Positions 1 to 7,848 of a stretch of 64,000 bases of DNA are shown in pieces. Location: NCBI RefSeq assembly GCF_003063545.1, contig NZ_NESD01000001.1, positions 1,036,790 to 1,100,789 on the forward strand, written 5' to 3'. Below the pieces are notes generated by a model. That model was not told where the DNA came from and searched no databases. It was given only the letters and a program-made list of their open reading frames with translations. The translations under genes and the position numbers were made by a program. Source of the DNA: Limnohabitans sp. Jir61 (lineage in GTDB: Bacteria; Pseudomonadota; Gammaproteobacteria; Burkholderiales; Burkholderiaceae_C). Each line of letters starts with the position of its first letter. Position 1 is the first letter of the stretch.

Positions 1-1
1 A

Positions 2-919
2 TGGATGGCCTTGGTCACGGTGGCCGCGATGGCGCTGACCACGTGGATGCCTGCTTGGGCTTTGATTCGTTACATCGGTGGCTTGTGTGGCGCAACCGGC
101 ATGTTGCTGGGCTCTGGCTTGATCTTGGGTTGGCTGATGCGGCAAGGCCGCAGGCCTGAGTTGGGTTTGTATTTCATTGGCTTGGGGCTGGGCATTGTGG
201 TTTCGGCCATGGGCGCGTGGGGCTTGTCGCAGGTGTGGCCCACATGGTCGGACCAATGGTTGGCGTTTGCGGCGCTGGGCTTGCTGTTTTTTGTGCCCGC
301 TTGGAAGTGGCGTCCGCCTGTGCCGCCGCAGGTGGTGGTGTCGCATGACGCAGCGCCTGCAGCAGGCTTGGGCTCACGCCGCTGGGCGTGGACCATGCTG
401 ACCAGCTACTTTGCGGCGGGTTGGGGCTTTGTGATCAGCGCCACTTTCACGGTGGCGATTGTGGAGCGCGAGCCAGCCCTCGCAGGACAAGGCCCGTTGG
501 CTTGGGCGATGGTGGGATTGGCCGCCATGCCCGCGGTGTTCATTTGGGATTTGGTAGCGCGGCGCGTGGGTGACAAGCGGGCTTTGCTGTTGGCGTTTGG
601 TTTGCAAACGCTTTCGGTCATGCTGCCCGCGATGTCGGGTGAGTTGTGGGCTGCGTTGGCTGGGGCGGTGGGCTATGGCGCGACGTTTATTGGCATTGTG
701 AGCATGACGTTGGCCTTGGTGGGTCGCAGGGCGCCCAACAACCCAGGCAAAGCCATGGCCAAACTCACGCTCAGCTATGGTGCGGCGCAAATGCTGGCCC
801 CTGTGGTGGCGGGTTACATGGCGCAGACCACAGGCACGTTCAAAGGTGCGTTGTGGCTGACGGCTGGTGTGATGGCCGCAGGCATGGCCCTGTTGGCCAC
901 CTTGCCCAAAGACGACTGA
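2..919 (+). CDS. MFS transporter, YbfB/YjiJ-like (5' end cut by window)
   Basis: This is the C-terminal three quarters of a major facilitator superfamily transporter of the inner membrane; its substrate is unknown. About 305 residues are visible and form roughly nine hydrophobic segments. A basic and proline-rich cytoplasmic loop (WKWRPPVPP, near residue 105) probably marks the central loop between the two six-helix halves. The C-terminal half carries GRRAPNNPGKAMAKLTLSYG, which resembles the conserved segment of the YbfB/YjiJ family. The frame stays open to the first base, and family members are about 390-400 residues, so the ATG at position 5 is probably internal and the true start lies upstream. 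The family name rests on recognition of this motif; a different MFS subfamily is possible. Confidence 0.75.
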   Translation, partial: WMALVTVAAMALTTWMPAWALIRYIGGLCGATGMLLGSGLILGWLMRQGRRPELGLYFIGLGLGIVVSAMGAWGLSQVWPTWSDQWLAFAALGLLFFVPAWKWRPPVPPQVVVSHDAAPAAGLGSRRWAWTMLTSYFAAGWGFVISATFTVAIVEREPALAGQGPLAWAMVGLAAMPAVFIWDLVARRVGDKRALLLAFGLQTLSVMLPAMSGELWAALAGAVGYGATFIGIVSMTLALVGRRAPNNPGKAMAKLTLSYGAAQMLAPVVAGYMAQTTGTFKGALWLTAGVMAAGMALLATLPKDD

Positions 920-1037
920 ATGCGCAGCATTTTGCAAAGGCTTTGAGCGAAAACCCCAGCCTGTGACGGGGTAGCTCAGGCCTCACAATATAGTGTTAGC
1001 TCTAGGGCGCCCCTGCTGTTTTTAAAAGCGATTTACC

Positions 1038-2768
1038 GTGCCCACTCAAAGTTTTATTCTTGGCAAAGACGCGCCACTCGAATCCACCATCAACACCATG
1101 CAGGCCAAGTTGCAGGCGATGGGGTTTCACATCCAAGAGAAAAGTTGGCTCAATCCCGTCGATGGCATCTGGTCTGTCCACATCCGCGACCGCGATTGCC
1201 CCGCCTTGTTTGCCAATGGCAAAGGGGCGACTCGCATGGCGTGTTTGGCCAGTGCGCTGGGTGAGTTCTTTGAACGCTTAGCCACGAATTATTTTTGGAC
1301 GCATTTCTACCTCGGCCCCCTTACGGCAGATGCTTCTTTTGTGCACTACCCACAAGAGCGTTGGTTTGATTTGACCGAAGATGGCTCTTGGCCCAAGGGC
1401 TTGCTGAATGCTGAGCTGCACAAGTTTTACAACCCAGAAGGCAACATCGACTGCGCCAATTTAGTTGACTTCAATTCGGGCAATGTGGAGCGCGGCATTT
1501 GCGCCATTCCTTATGAGCGCCAGCGCGATGGCGAGACGGCCTACATTCCCGTCAACATCATTGGCAACTTGTATGTGAGTAACGGCATGTCCGCGGGCAA
1601 CACCGCGCTAGAGGCACGCACGCAAGCGTTGTCTGAGATTTTTGAACGTCATGTGAAAGCCAAGATCATCAGCGAAGGCATCTGTTTGCCCGATGTGCCA
1701 GAAGCGGTCATCAACCGCTATCCGCGAATTGCCGCAGGCATTGCTGCTTTGCGCGCGGCTGGCTTTGGCATATTGGTGAAAGACGCTTCGCTGGGCGGTA
1801 AGTACCCCGTGATGAACGTCACCTTGTTGCACCCTGAAGACCAAGGCTGCTTTGCCAGCTTTGGTGCGCATCCACGTTTTGAGGTGGCACTGGAGCGTGC
1901 ATTGACCGAGCTACTGCAAGGCCGCGCGTTGGATAGCTTGGGCGGCTTCCCTGCGCCCACGTTTGATTTGGACGAGGCAGCGAGTGCGCCGAACATCGAA
2001 ATTCATTTCGTTGATTCGAGTGGCGTGATTCACTGGGAGTTCTTGGGCCAAATTCCAGACTACGTGTTTGTGGATTGGAATTTTGCCAACACCACGCCTG
2101 AAGACTATGCGTATTGTGTGAAGCGCATGCATGAAGATGGCTTTGACATTTACATCGCTGACTTTGAGCACTTGGGCGTGTATGCCTGCCGCGTGCTCGT
2201 GCCGGGCATGTCTGAGATTTACCCCGTGGACGATCTCGACTTTGAGAACAACAGCATCGCCAACGAGATGCGCGAGGCCATACTCAACTTGACCGACCTC
2301 GACAACGAAGAGTGCTCAGACTTGTTGGCCTCGTTGAACGAATCCAACTTGGCCGATGAGCGGCCCGTGGCGGGCTTGATTGGCATGGCCGCAGACGCAG
2401 GCAGCTTCTGGGCTGACTTGCGTGTGGGTGAACTCAAGACCTTATTGGCCTTGGCCTGCGGTGATGAGTCGGCCACGGTGGAAGGCTGCGAGTGGATTCG
2501 CCACTTTGACCAAATCCCACAACAGCGACGCGCGGTGTATGCGTGCATCGAAACCTTGGTGTTGCTCACAGACCGTGGTGACACCGCGCCGTATGTGGGT
2601 GCGATTCGCCAACTGTTTGGCGCGGGTGTGTTTGAGCAAGCGCATGCGCTCATCATGCAGACAGACCGCTTCATGGGTATCTCAGCGCCTGGGCTGATGA
2701 TGGAGGGCTGTGAGATGCAGCACAAGCTGTGGGCTGCCTATGCCAAAGTTCACAAGATGAAGAGCTAA
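1038..2768 (+). CDS. ycaO: YcaO protein, ribosomal protein S12 methylthiotransferase accessory factor
   Basis: A 576-residue stand-alone YcaO of the E. coli type (E. coli YcaO is 586 aa). YcaO proteins are ATP-dependent enzymes that activate backbone amides. The E. coli member assists RimO in beta-methylthiolation of Asp88 of ribosomal protein S12, but its chemistry there is not settled. The start is GTG and is supported by the N-terminus MPTQSFILGKDAPLE, which parallels the E. coli protein. Family hallmarks visible include NGKGATRMACLASALGEFFER (nucleotide-binding region, about residues 56-76), IPVNIIGNLYVSNGMSAGNT (about 172-191) and FASFGAHPRFEVALERALTE. The last 130 residues form the helical C-terminal extension of this subclass. 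No rimO and no peptide substrate gene lies nearby, so a RiPP role is unlikely. There is no clear Shine-Dalgarno sequence before the GTG. Confidence 0.9.
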   Translation: MPTQSFILGKDAPLESTINTMQAKLQAMGFHIQEKSWLNPVDGIWSVHIRDRDCPALFANGKGATRMACLASALGEFFERLATNYFWTHFYLGPLTADASFVHYPQERWFDLTEDGSWPKGLLNAELHKFYNPEGNIDCANLVDFNSGNVERGICAIPYERQRDGETAYIPVNIIGNLYVSNGMSAGNTALEARTQALSEIFERHVKAKIISEGICLPDVPEAVINRYPRIAAGIAALRAAGFGILVKDASLGGKYPVMNVTLLHPEDQGCFASFGAHPRFEVALERALTELLQGRALDSLGGFPAPTFDLDEAASAPNIEIHFVDSSGVIHWEFLGQIPDYVFVDWNFANTTPEDYAYCVKRMHEDGFDIYIADFEHLGVYACRVLVPGMSEIYPVDDLDFENNSIANEMREAILNLTDLDNEECSDLLASLNESNLADERPVAGLIGMAADAGSFWADLRVGELKTLLALACGDESATVEGCEWIRHFDQIPQQRRAVYACIETLVLLTDRGDTAPYVGAIRQLFGAGVFEQAHALIMQTDRFMGISAPGLMMEGCEMQHKLWAAYAKVHKMKS

Positions 2769-2878
2769 TCCATTTCTTATTGATATCAACTCGTTTAACT
2801 TTTGTAAAAATTCCGCATCAAATGAATAAAATTTAATTACTTTGCACTTTCGCAAAGAGTCATTATTAAATTATTCAA
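2769..2878 (+). promoter_or_regulatory. AT-rich upstream region of the LEA-like gene
   Basis: This 110-base gap is far richer in A and T than its surroundings. It contains a perfect 10-base palindrome TTGATATCAA (2780-2789), a small inverted repeat CTTTGC-N6-GCAAAG around 2843-2860 and several T/A-rich hexamers that could serve as a -10 element just before the next gene. No convincing -35/-10 pair can be singled out by eye. The role as promoter is inferred from position and composition. Confidence 0.3.
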
Positions 2879-3163
2879 ATGAAAAACAAAATTCTCTTGA
2901 TCTGCGCTCTGTTGATTTCAAACGCCTCGTTTGCTGGCATGTTGGATGGATTGAAGGCTGATCTGAAAAACGAAGTGAAAGCAGCCAAAGATGATGCAAA
3001 GGCCGAAGCCAAAACCATGAAGGATGAGGCGATGAGTTCAGCGAAAGAAAAAGCGCAGACTGCCAAAGAAGAAACAAAGTCAAAAGCCAAAGACACTGCG
3101 ATGGAAGCCAAATCTAAAGCGATGGACAAAGCGGTTGAAATGACGCCAGCTAGCCTCAAGTAA
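2879..3163 (+). CDS. Small exported LEA-like / amphipathic helix protein
   Basis: A 94-residue protein I cannot assign to a named family. Residues 1-19 are a typical Sec signal peptide (MKNKILLICALLISNASFA, cleavage after AFA-type motif), so the mature protein is periplasmic or outer. The rest is almost entirely Ala, Lys, Glu, Asp, Met and Thr in a quasi-repeating AK-x-x-AK pattern, such as KDDAKAEAKTMKDEAMSSAK, with no Pro or Gly until the C-terminus. Such sequences form long charged amphipathic helices, as in LEA group 3/4 proteins and apolipoprotein-like bacterial stress proteins; a protective role is only inferred. The ATG has no Shine-Dalgarno sequence in the preceding 15 bases. The gene is A-rich compared with its neighbours and is followed at once by a strong terminator, so it is a monocistronic unit. 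Confidence 0.7.
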   Translation: MKNKILLICALLISNASFAGMLDGLKADLKNEVKAAKDDAKAEAKTMKDEAMSSAKEKAQTAKEETKSKAKDTAMEAKSKAMDKAVEMTPASLK

Positions 3164-3182
3164 TTCTTGACGCTTAAATAAG

Positions 3183-3217
3183 AAAAAGCCCCTTGGGAGA
3201 TCCAAGGGGCTTTTTCT
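3183..3217. terminator. Bidirectional intrinsic terminator
   Basis: A perfect 14-base-pair stem: AAAAAGCCCCTTGG at 3183-3196, a 5-base loop GAGAT, and CCAAGGGGCTTTTT at 3202-3215. The T-run on each strand fits termination of the LEA-like gene on the plus strand and of the VOC gene that converges from the minus strand. Confidence 0.92.
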
Positions 3218-3228
3218 ATGGGTAATCA

Positions 3229-3936
3229 TCAAATACCGTCGCTTGATAAAACGATCAATCCTTTTGGTGTTTGCAGTGTGGCCTTGAGGCAGGCAGGGCC
3301 TTCGGTCACGCTCACTCGGTTGAGCTCAATTGCGTCATAAGCCGCTTGCAGTTTTGCAGAACTTGGATGAACCACTTCAAGGCTTTGCAAGGTGATGCCT
3401 GAGCGGGTGAGGGTGTTACGTGGATGGAGCTTGAGTGGGTCGGTGGCTTCGGGCTTGCCCCACTGAATGAGGGTGGGCATGCAGCCGTCAAACAAGCGCT
3501 GACCATCGGCACGCACCGAGATTTGCCAGTTGAGCGTGCCGCGGTTGGTGCGGCGGCTGGCCGAGATGGCGGGGCCACGGTCAATACCTTGCATGCGAAT
3601 GGCCATGCGTGCGGCGCGGATGTCGGGCGTGTTGACCACAAAGTGCACCAAGCGCGGCTCTTTGGCCACGGCCTTTTGCAGGGCGGGGTTGTCCATGTCG
3701 AACCAACGCGTGGGGCAGGCACGTTTGGGACGCACGGCTTTGGGATCGATGGCGATGATCTCGACATAGGCCATCGGGTTAGCGGGCGAGGCCACTTTGA
3801 ACAAGCGGTTATGTGTGCCGTACAGCGTGTGTTCGCCGCCGGGTCCGGGTGTGATGCCCAGTGTGGCTTCGCACCATTGCACGCCTTGTTCTAGGCTTTG
3901 GGCAACGATGACGAGGTGATCTATTTGTGTGTGCAT
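3229..3936 (-). CDS. VOC family (glyoxalase-like) protein
   Basis: A 235-residue protein of the vicinal oxygen chelate fold, of the variety annotated as a glyoxalase-like domain. The N-terminal half begins MHTQIDHLVIVAQSLEQGVQWCEATLG, a classic VOC beta-alpha-beta opening in which His7 could be a metal ligand. A second VOC-like segment begins near SLEVVHPSSAKLQAAYDAI toward the C-terminus. Substrate unknown. The ATG at 3936 was chosen because the VOC fold starts immediately there. A longer reading frame up to 4077 would overlap the upstream ligase gene and adds low-quality sequence. The start lies 17 bases after the stop of the acyl-CoA ligase gene, so the two are probably cotranscribed. Confidence 0.75.
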   Translation of the reverse strand: MHTQIDHLVIVAQSLEQGVQWCEATLGITPGPGGEHTLYGTHNRLFKVASPANPMAYVEIIAIDPKAVRPKRACPTRWFDMDNPALQKAVAKEPRLVHFVVNTPDIRAARMAIRMQGIDRGPAISASRRTNRGTLNWQISVRADGQRLFDGCMPTLIQWGKPEATDPLKLHPRNTLTRSGITLQSLEVVHPSSAKLQAAYDAIELNRVSVTEGPACLKATLQTPKGLIVLSSDGI

Positions 3937-3953
3937 GGGGCAGCACCATACCA

Positions 3954-5504
3954 CTAGGGCTGGGCGAGTCTTTGGCGCAGCTCGGTTTTCAGCACTTTGC
4001 CGTAGTTGTTCTTGGGCAGACTGTCGACTAGCTCGTAGCGTTTGGGGCGCTTGAAGCGGGCAATTTCGTTGAGGCAATACGCGTCTAGGTCTTGGGCGCT
4101 TAATGCGCTACCTTGCTGCAGAACCACAAAGGCGACGATGACTTCGCCCCACTCGGGGTCGGGTGCGCCGACCACGGCGACTTCGCTCACACCTGTAGCT
4201 TGCAACAACACTTCTTCCACTTCGCGTGGGTAGACGTTGGAGCCGCCGCTGATGATGAGGTCTTTGCTACGGTCTTTGAGGGTGAGGAACCCGTGCGCGT
4301 CTAAGCAGCCCATATCGCCTGTGAATAACCAACCGTCGCGAATGGCGGCTTGGGTGGCTTCAGGGTTGCGCCAGTAGCCTGCCATGACGCTGTCGCCTTT
4401 GATGAGCACTTCGCCTACTTCGCCCAAAGGCAAGTCTTGGCCTTGTTCGTCGGTGATGCGGATTTGCACTGGTGTCTGGGCAACGCCGATAGACGCCAAG
4501 CGTTGCGCGTGTTCGGGGTGAGTGCTGTCGCTCAAATGAAAGCGCGACAGAGCCGTGCCCACCATCGGGCTTTCGCCTTGACCGTAGATTTGCACAAAGC
4601 GTGGGCCCATGATGTGCAGGGCGCGCTGAATGTCTGCGGCATACATGGGGGCGCCTCCGTAGACGATGGTTTTGAAAGCGCGTTCGCAGTCTTGTGGCGT
4701 GAGTGATGTTTGTTCGGCGTGATCGACCAAGCGTTTGACGATGGTGGGGGCTGCAAACATGGAAAGCGGCCCAACAGACTGACAGAGTTCAAACAACTCC
4801 GCTGCATCAAAGCCGCCAGAAGCTGGGACCACATGACGTGCACCAGCCATCAAATGCGGAATGGCGTACAAGCCAGCGCCGTGTGACATGGGGGCGGCGT
4901 AGACGATGGCGTCTTGGGTAGCCACCGCATCTACATCGGTGAAGTAGGCGAGACCCATGGTCATCAAATTGCGGTGAGTGATCATCACGCCCTTGGGGCG
5001 GCCCGTTGTACCGCTGGTGTAGAACAACCAAGCGAGGTCGTCTGGTTGGCGCTCGATGATGGGCTTTGTCGGTGGTTCATTGCTAGAGTGAGGCAAAGCC
5101 CAAAGGGCATAGGCTTCTGGGCTGTCCACATCGATGACGCGCTGCAAGCCTTGTAATTGTTCGCCGGTGTCGGTGGTGACGTCTGCCCCAACAAAAGCCC
5201 AGCTGGCTTGCGCGTTGTCGATGATCCACTGCGCTTCGCGCACATGAAGTTTGGCGTTGATGGGTACCACGGCTAAGCCTGCCCACCAAGCGCCAAACAT
5301 CACTTCAAGGTAGCGCGGGTGGTTGTGCATGAAAATGGCGATGCGGTCGCCTTGCTGTAAGCCAGCCTCTTGAAACTGTTGGGCCAAATGCGCGCAGCGT
5401 TGTGACCATTGCGCGTAAGTTGCTACAGCCTGTGTGCCGTGAAAGATTGCGGGTCGTGCGGGGAACTGACACGCCATGCGTCTGAGCAAATGGGCTAGGT
5501 TCAA
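3954..5504 (-). CDS. Acyl-CoA ligase (AMP-forming, class I adenylate-forming enzyme)
   Basis: A 516-residue member of the ANL superfamily, which activates a carboxylic acid as acyl-AMP and transfers it to CoA. Visible motifs in order: LAWLFYTSGTTGRPKGVMITH (P-loop A3 motif, about residues 153-173), YGGAPMYAADI, VQIYGQGESP (A5), GYWRNPEATQAAIRDGWLFTGD (A7, with the ATP-ribose-binding Asp), LKDRSKDLIISGGSNVYPREVEE (A8 hinge) and NNYGKVLKTELR (A10, with the catalytic Lys). The length is normal for fatty- or aromatic-acid CoA ligases. The chain length or aromatic nature of the substrate cannot be read from the sequence. It is the first gene of a two-gene unit with the VOC protein and is transcribed divergently from the S4-domain gene at 5574. 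Confidence 0.88.
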   Translation of the reverse strand: MNLAHLLRRMACQFPARPAIFHGTQAVATYAQWSQRCAHLAQQFQEAGLQQGDRIAIFMHNHPRYLEVMFGAWWAGLAVVPINAKLHVREAQWIIDNAQASWAFVGADVTTDTGEQLQGLQRVIDVDSPEAYALWALPHSSNEPPTKPIIERQPDDLAWLFYTSGTTGRPKGVMITHRNLMTMGLAYFTDVDAVATQDAIVYAAPMSHGAGLYAIPHLMAGARHVVPASGGFDAAELFELCQSVGPLSMFAAPTIVKRLVDHAEQTSLTPQDCERAFKTIVYGGAPMYAADIQRALHIMGPRFVQIYGQGESPMVGTALSRFHLSDSTHPEHAQRLASIGVAQTPVQIRITDEQGQDLPLGEVGEVLIKGDSVMAGYWRNPEATQAAIRDGWLFTGDMGCLDAHGFLTLKDRSKDLIISGGSNVYPREVEEVLLQATGVSEVAVVGAPDPEWGEVIVAFVVLQQGSALSAQDLDAYCLNEIARFKRPKRYELVDSLPKNNYGKVLKTELRQRLAQP

Positions 5505-5573
5505 TGAAAACTCTCTACAAAGAATTGAATGGGTGAACGATACAACGATTAACTGTGGGAGGATTCAGCTCTT

Positions 5574-6416
5574 ATGAATTCCAGCAAATCCGTGGGCGAA
5601 CGCCCAGCCGAAGGTGAACGCCTTTCCAAACGCATCATGCAACTGCGCGACTGTTCGCGTCGCGAAGCCGAACAATACATCGAAGCGGGCTTTGCGCGCG
5701 TGGACGGTGTGGTGGTGCAAGAGCCGCAGTTTCGTGTGACCACGCAAAACGTGGCGGTGGATGCGCATGCCAGTTTGCTCAACCTCATGTCGGTCACGCT
5801 TATTTTGAACAAGCCTGCGGGGTGGACCGATGGCTTAGAGCCTTTGCCCGTCAAGAAGCCTGTTGCTCGTTCAGTGGCAGCGGGGAAAGCTGGTGCACCA
5901 GTTCGTGCACCCAGAGGCCCCCAAAACGTTCGAAGCTTGCTCACCCCTGAGCAGCACAGCAAGCACGACCACAGCGGTGTGCGCTTTTTAAAAAGCCATT
6001 TGACCAAGCTCGATGCCAGCGTGCCGTTGGAATACGAGGCCAGCGGGTTGGTGGCGTTTACCCAAGACTTCCGCGTGCAGCGCAAGCTGATGGAAGACAT
6101 GGCCTTCATCGAGCAAGAGCTGATCGTCGATGTGCGGGGTGAGGTGTTGCCGGATGCCTTGCGTCCGATTGAACGCGCCATGCGCGATGAACGCCTGCGG
6201 TTGCCTGATTTCAAAATCAGTGTGGGTAGTGCCAACCCCGAGCGTAGCAAGCTGCGTTTAGCTGTGAAGGGATCGCAATTGGGTTTAGCGGCTTATTTGT
6301 GCGACCTTGCTGGTTTGGAAATTTTGGCGCTGCGTCGCATCCGCTTAGGGCGGGTGAGCTTGGGGGATTTGGAAGAGGGCGCTTGGCGCTATTTGGCCGA
6401 GGGTGAGCGCTTTTAG
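5574..6416 (+). CDS. S4-domain, RluB/E/F-like pseudouridine synthase homologue with altered catalytic motif
   Basis: A 280-residue protein with an N-terminal S4 RNA-binding domain (about residues 15-65: LSKRIMQLRDCSRREAEQYI followed by GFARVDGVVV). It continues with LILNKPAGWTDGLEP, matching the KPxG motif of the RsuA/RluB/E/F family. After an insertion rich in basic residues and Pro/Gly (about 92-133) comes PLEYEASGLVAFTQD (151-165), which lines up with the family motif RLDxxTxGLLLLTND. Glu153 then stands where the catalytic Asp should be, although the LD at 146-147 could be an alternative after a gap. A role in rRNA or tRNA binding is plausible; catalytic activity is uncertain. The gene is alone on its strand, divergent from the ligase and convergent with the peptidase gene. 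Confidence 0.75.
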   Translation: MNSSKSVGERPAEGERLSKRIMQLRDCSRREAEQYIEAGFARVDGVVVQEPQFRVTTQNVAVDAHASLLNLMSVTLILNKPAGWTDGLEPLPVKKPVARSVAAGKAGAPVRAPRGPQNVRSLLTPEQHSKHDHSGVRFLKSHLTKLDASVPLEYEASGLVAFTQDFRVQRKLMEDMAFIEQELIVDVRGEVLPDALRPIERAMRDERLRLPDFKISVGSANPERSKLRLAVKGSQLGLAAYLCDLAGLEILALRRIRLGRVSLGDLEEGAWRYLAEGERF

Positions 6417-6435
6417 CGCTCAGCGTTTCAAACGC

Positions 6436-6972
6436 TTAGTTGTCGTTGCCAGTGGCAGGCACGCGACGCGCGCCCGTGAAGCGGCGATCCCAATACGCGT
6501 CGCGCATGTCTTCAACACGGACGCTTTTGCCTGAGCGTGGTGAGTGGATGAATTTGTTGTCACCCACGTAAATGCCCACATGGCTGAAGGTTTGACGCAT
6601 GGTGTTGAAAAACACCAAGTCGCCGGGCTTCAAGTCTTGCTTGTCGATTTTTTCGGTGACGGCAGCTTGCTCGCTGGCGCGACGGGGTAAAACCTTGCCC
6701 ACGGTTTGTTCAAACATGGAGCGAACAAAGCCGCTGCAGTCAAACCCAGTGCTGGCGTTGGTGCCGCCGCGGCGGTATGGAACGCCGAGGAAGTTCATAG
6801 CGTTGCCTACCAAATCTGTTGCCGTATCTCCCACGGATTGGCGCATTTGGTCCATCTGCGCGACGATGCCGCGCTCGGCCAAATAGCGCTCAATGTCGTC
6901 TGCGGCGTTGTTCGACGGTGCAGCATGTGCACTGGCGACGCAGCAGAGAATGAGGAGGGTACGTTTCAACAT
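6436..6972 (-). CDS. C40 family (NlpC/P60) cell-wall peptidase
   Basis: A 178-residue exported protein with a signal peptide (MLKRTLLILCCVASAHA) and a C-terminal NlpC/P60 domain, a papain-like fold that cleaves peptide stems of peptidoglycan. The catalytic set is intact: Cys79 in FDCSGFVRSMF, His131 in SHVGIYVG and His143 in KFIHSPRS. GVPYRRGG precedes the active Cys and LKPGDLVFF follows it, both typical. There is no extra binding domain. The ATG at 6972 starts directly at the signal peptide; a TTG three codons earlier is possible. A spacer of about 45 residues between signal and domain contains a short helical stretch. Confidence 0.88.
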   Translation of the reverse strand: MLKRTLLILCCVASAHAAPSNNAADDIERYLAERGIVAQMDQMRQSVGDTATDLVGNAMNFLGVPYRRGGTNASTGFDCSGFVRSMFEQTVGKVLPRRASEQAAVTEKIDKQDLKPGDLVFFNTMRQTFSHVGIYVGDNKFIHSPRSGKSVRVEDMRDAYWDRRFTGARRVPATGNDN

Positions 6973-7131
6973 AACCAACAATTCTAACGGGTTTATCTAC
7001 TAAAAATGATCAAATGACTCACGTAAGTCGTTGATTTAACTAGGGTTAATCCTTAAGTAAACGGTATTGACAGGTGTCAGATTCAGCATCGTCGATACTT
7101 GGTGCTTTACACACACCTATTTGTATTGCGT

Positions 7132-7734
7132 ATGTTGCTCGACGACCAAGAATCCCAACTCGTGCTGGTGGACTACCAAGCGCGCCTGATGCCCGCCATT
7201 TTTGAAGCCGATTTGGTCATGGCCAACGCCATGCGTTTGGCGCAAGCCGCGCATTGGATGGAAGTGCCGACCTATGGCACTGAGCAAAATCCTGACAAGT
7301 TAGGACAAAACCAAGCCGAGTTGCGCGCCTTGTGCCGCCGCACCATTCCCAAGATGAGCTTCAGCGCTTGTCCAGATGGTTTGAGCGAACTGTTGCGGCC
7401 CGCAGCACGTGCTCCCGCAGGCAACGCCCGCAGCTTGCCCAAGCATTTGCAAAAAGCAGTGCCGCAAGAGCCCACGCGGCAAAGCATCGTCATTGCAGGC
7501 TGCGAGGCGCATATCTGCTTGCTACAAACCGCCTTGGATTTGCTGGAAGAGGAATACTCAGTTTGGGTCGTGACCGATGCTTGCGGTTCACGTACCGAGC
7601 GCAACCGCGATGCCGCGTTTGACCGCTTGGCTGGTGCAGGCGCTGAGCTGGTGACGACTGAGATGGTGCTGTTTGAATGGCTGCGCACGGCAGAGGCCGA
7701 TCCGTTCAAAGAAATTCAGGCGCTGGTCAAGTAA
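7132..7734 (+). CDS. Isochorismatase-family cysteine hydrolase
   Basis: About 200 residues of the isochorismatase-like fold, the family that includes nicotinamidase and YcaC. A likely catalytic Asp is Asp14 in QLVLVDYQARLMP, a Lys is present in TIPKMSFSA, and the nucleophile region IAGCEAHICLLQTALDLL has the typical cis-peptide loop followed by the Cys of HIC. Substrate unknown; YcaC-like enzymes often show no known activity. I start at the ATG at 7132 because the fold begins within ten residues; a TTG at 7099 gives a longer, unsupported leader. The Shine-Dalgarno signal is weak. The preceding 150-base gap contains small inverted repeats (TTAAC-N4-GTTAA at 7036-7049 and TGACA-N2-TGTCA at 7068-7079) but no clear promoter. 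Confidence 0.78.
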   Translation: MLLDDQESQLVLVDYQARLMPAIFEADLVMANAMRLAQAAHWMEVPTYGTEQNPDKLGQNQAELRALCRRTIPKMSFSACPDGLSELLRPAARAPAGNARSLPKHLQKAVPQEPTRQSIVIAGCEAHICLLQTALDLLEEEYSVWVVTDACGSRTERNRDAAFDRLAGAGAELVTTEMVLFEWLRTAEADPFKEIQALVK

Positions 7735-7746
7735 ACCTGCAAAAAA

Positions 7747-7778
7747 TTTTCGGGGAAGGGTATTTACCCAGCCGAAAA
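7747..7778. other. Compound palindrome downstream of the hydrolase gene
   Basis: Two nested inverted repeats: the outer arms TTTTCGG (7747-7753) and CCGAAAA (7772-7778) enclose GGGTA-TT-TACCC (7758-7769). On RNA this could fold into a hairpin that ends transcription of the hydrolase gene, although no T-run follows on the plus strand. As DNA it could be a protein-binding site upstream of prpE. The sequence shows the symmetry; the role is open. Confidence 0.4.
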
Positions 7779-7784
7779 GTCAGC

Positions 7785-7816
7785 TTGTTGCAAGTCCGTC
7801 CTTCTCATAATTATGA
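7785..7816 (+). promoter_or_regulatory. Candidate prpE promoter with palindrome
   Basis: TTGTTG at 7785-7790 and TAATTA at 7808-7813 are separated by 17 bases and could be -35 and -10 elements. The -10 lies inside a perfect 12-base palindrome TCATAATTATGA (7805-7816), which may bind a regulator. The prpE start follows 32 bases later, preceded by a clear AGGAGAG ribosome-binding site. Confidence 0.35.
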
Positions 7817-7848
7817 ATTCAGTACAGATTCGTTTTTAGGAGAGATAG

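Noticed and set aside
1038..2768. A YcaO-based RiPP gene cluster
   Set aside because: The protein is of the E. coli YcaO ribosome-related type, and no precursor peptide, dehydrogenase or E1-like partner is near. The nearby LEA-like protein has a Sec signal and no core peptide pattern.
3937..4077. 5' extension of the VOC gene to an upstream start
   Set aside because: It overlaps the ligase gene by 124 bases and encodes low-complexity sequence, and the VOC fold starts at the ATG at 3936.
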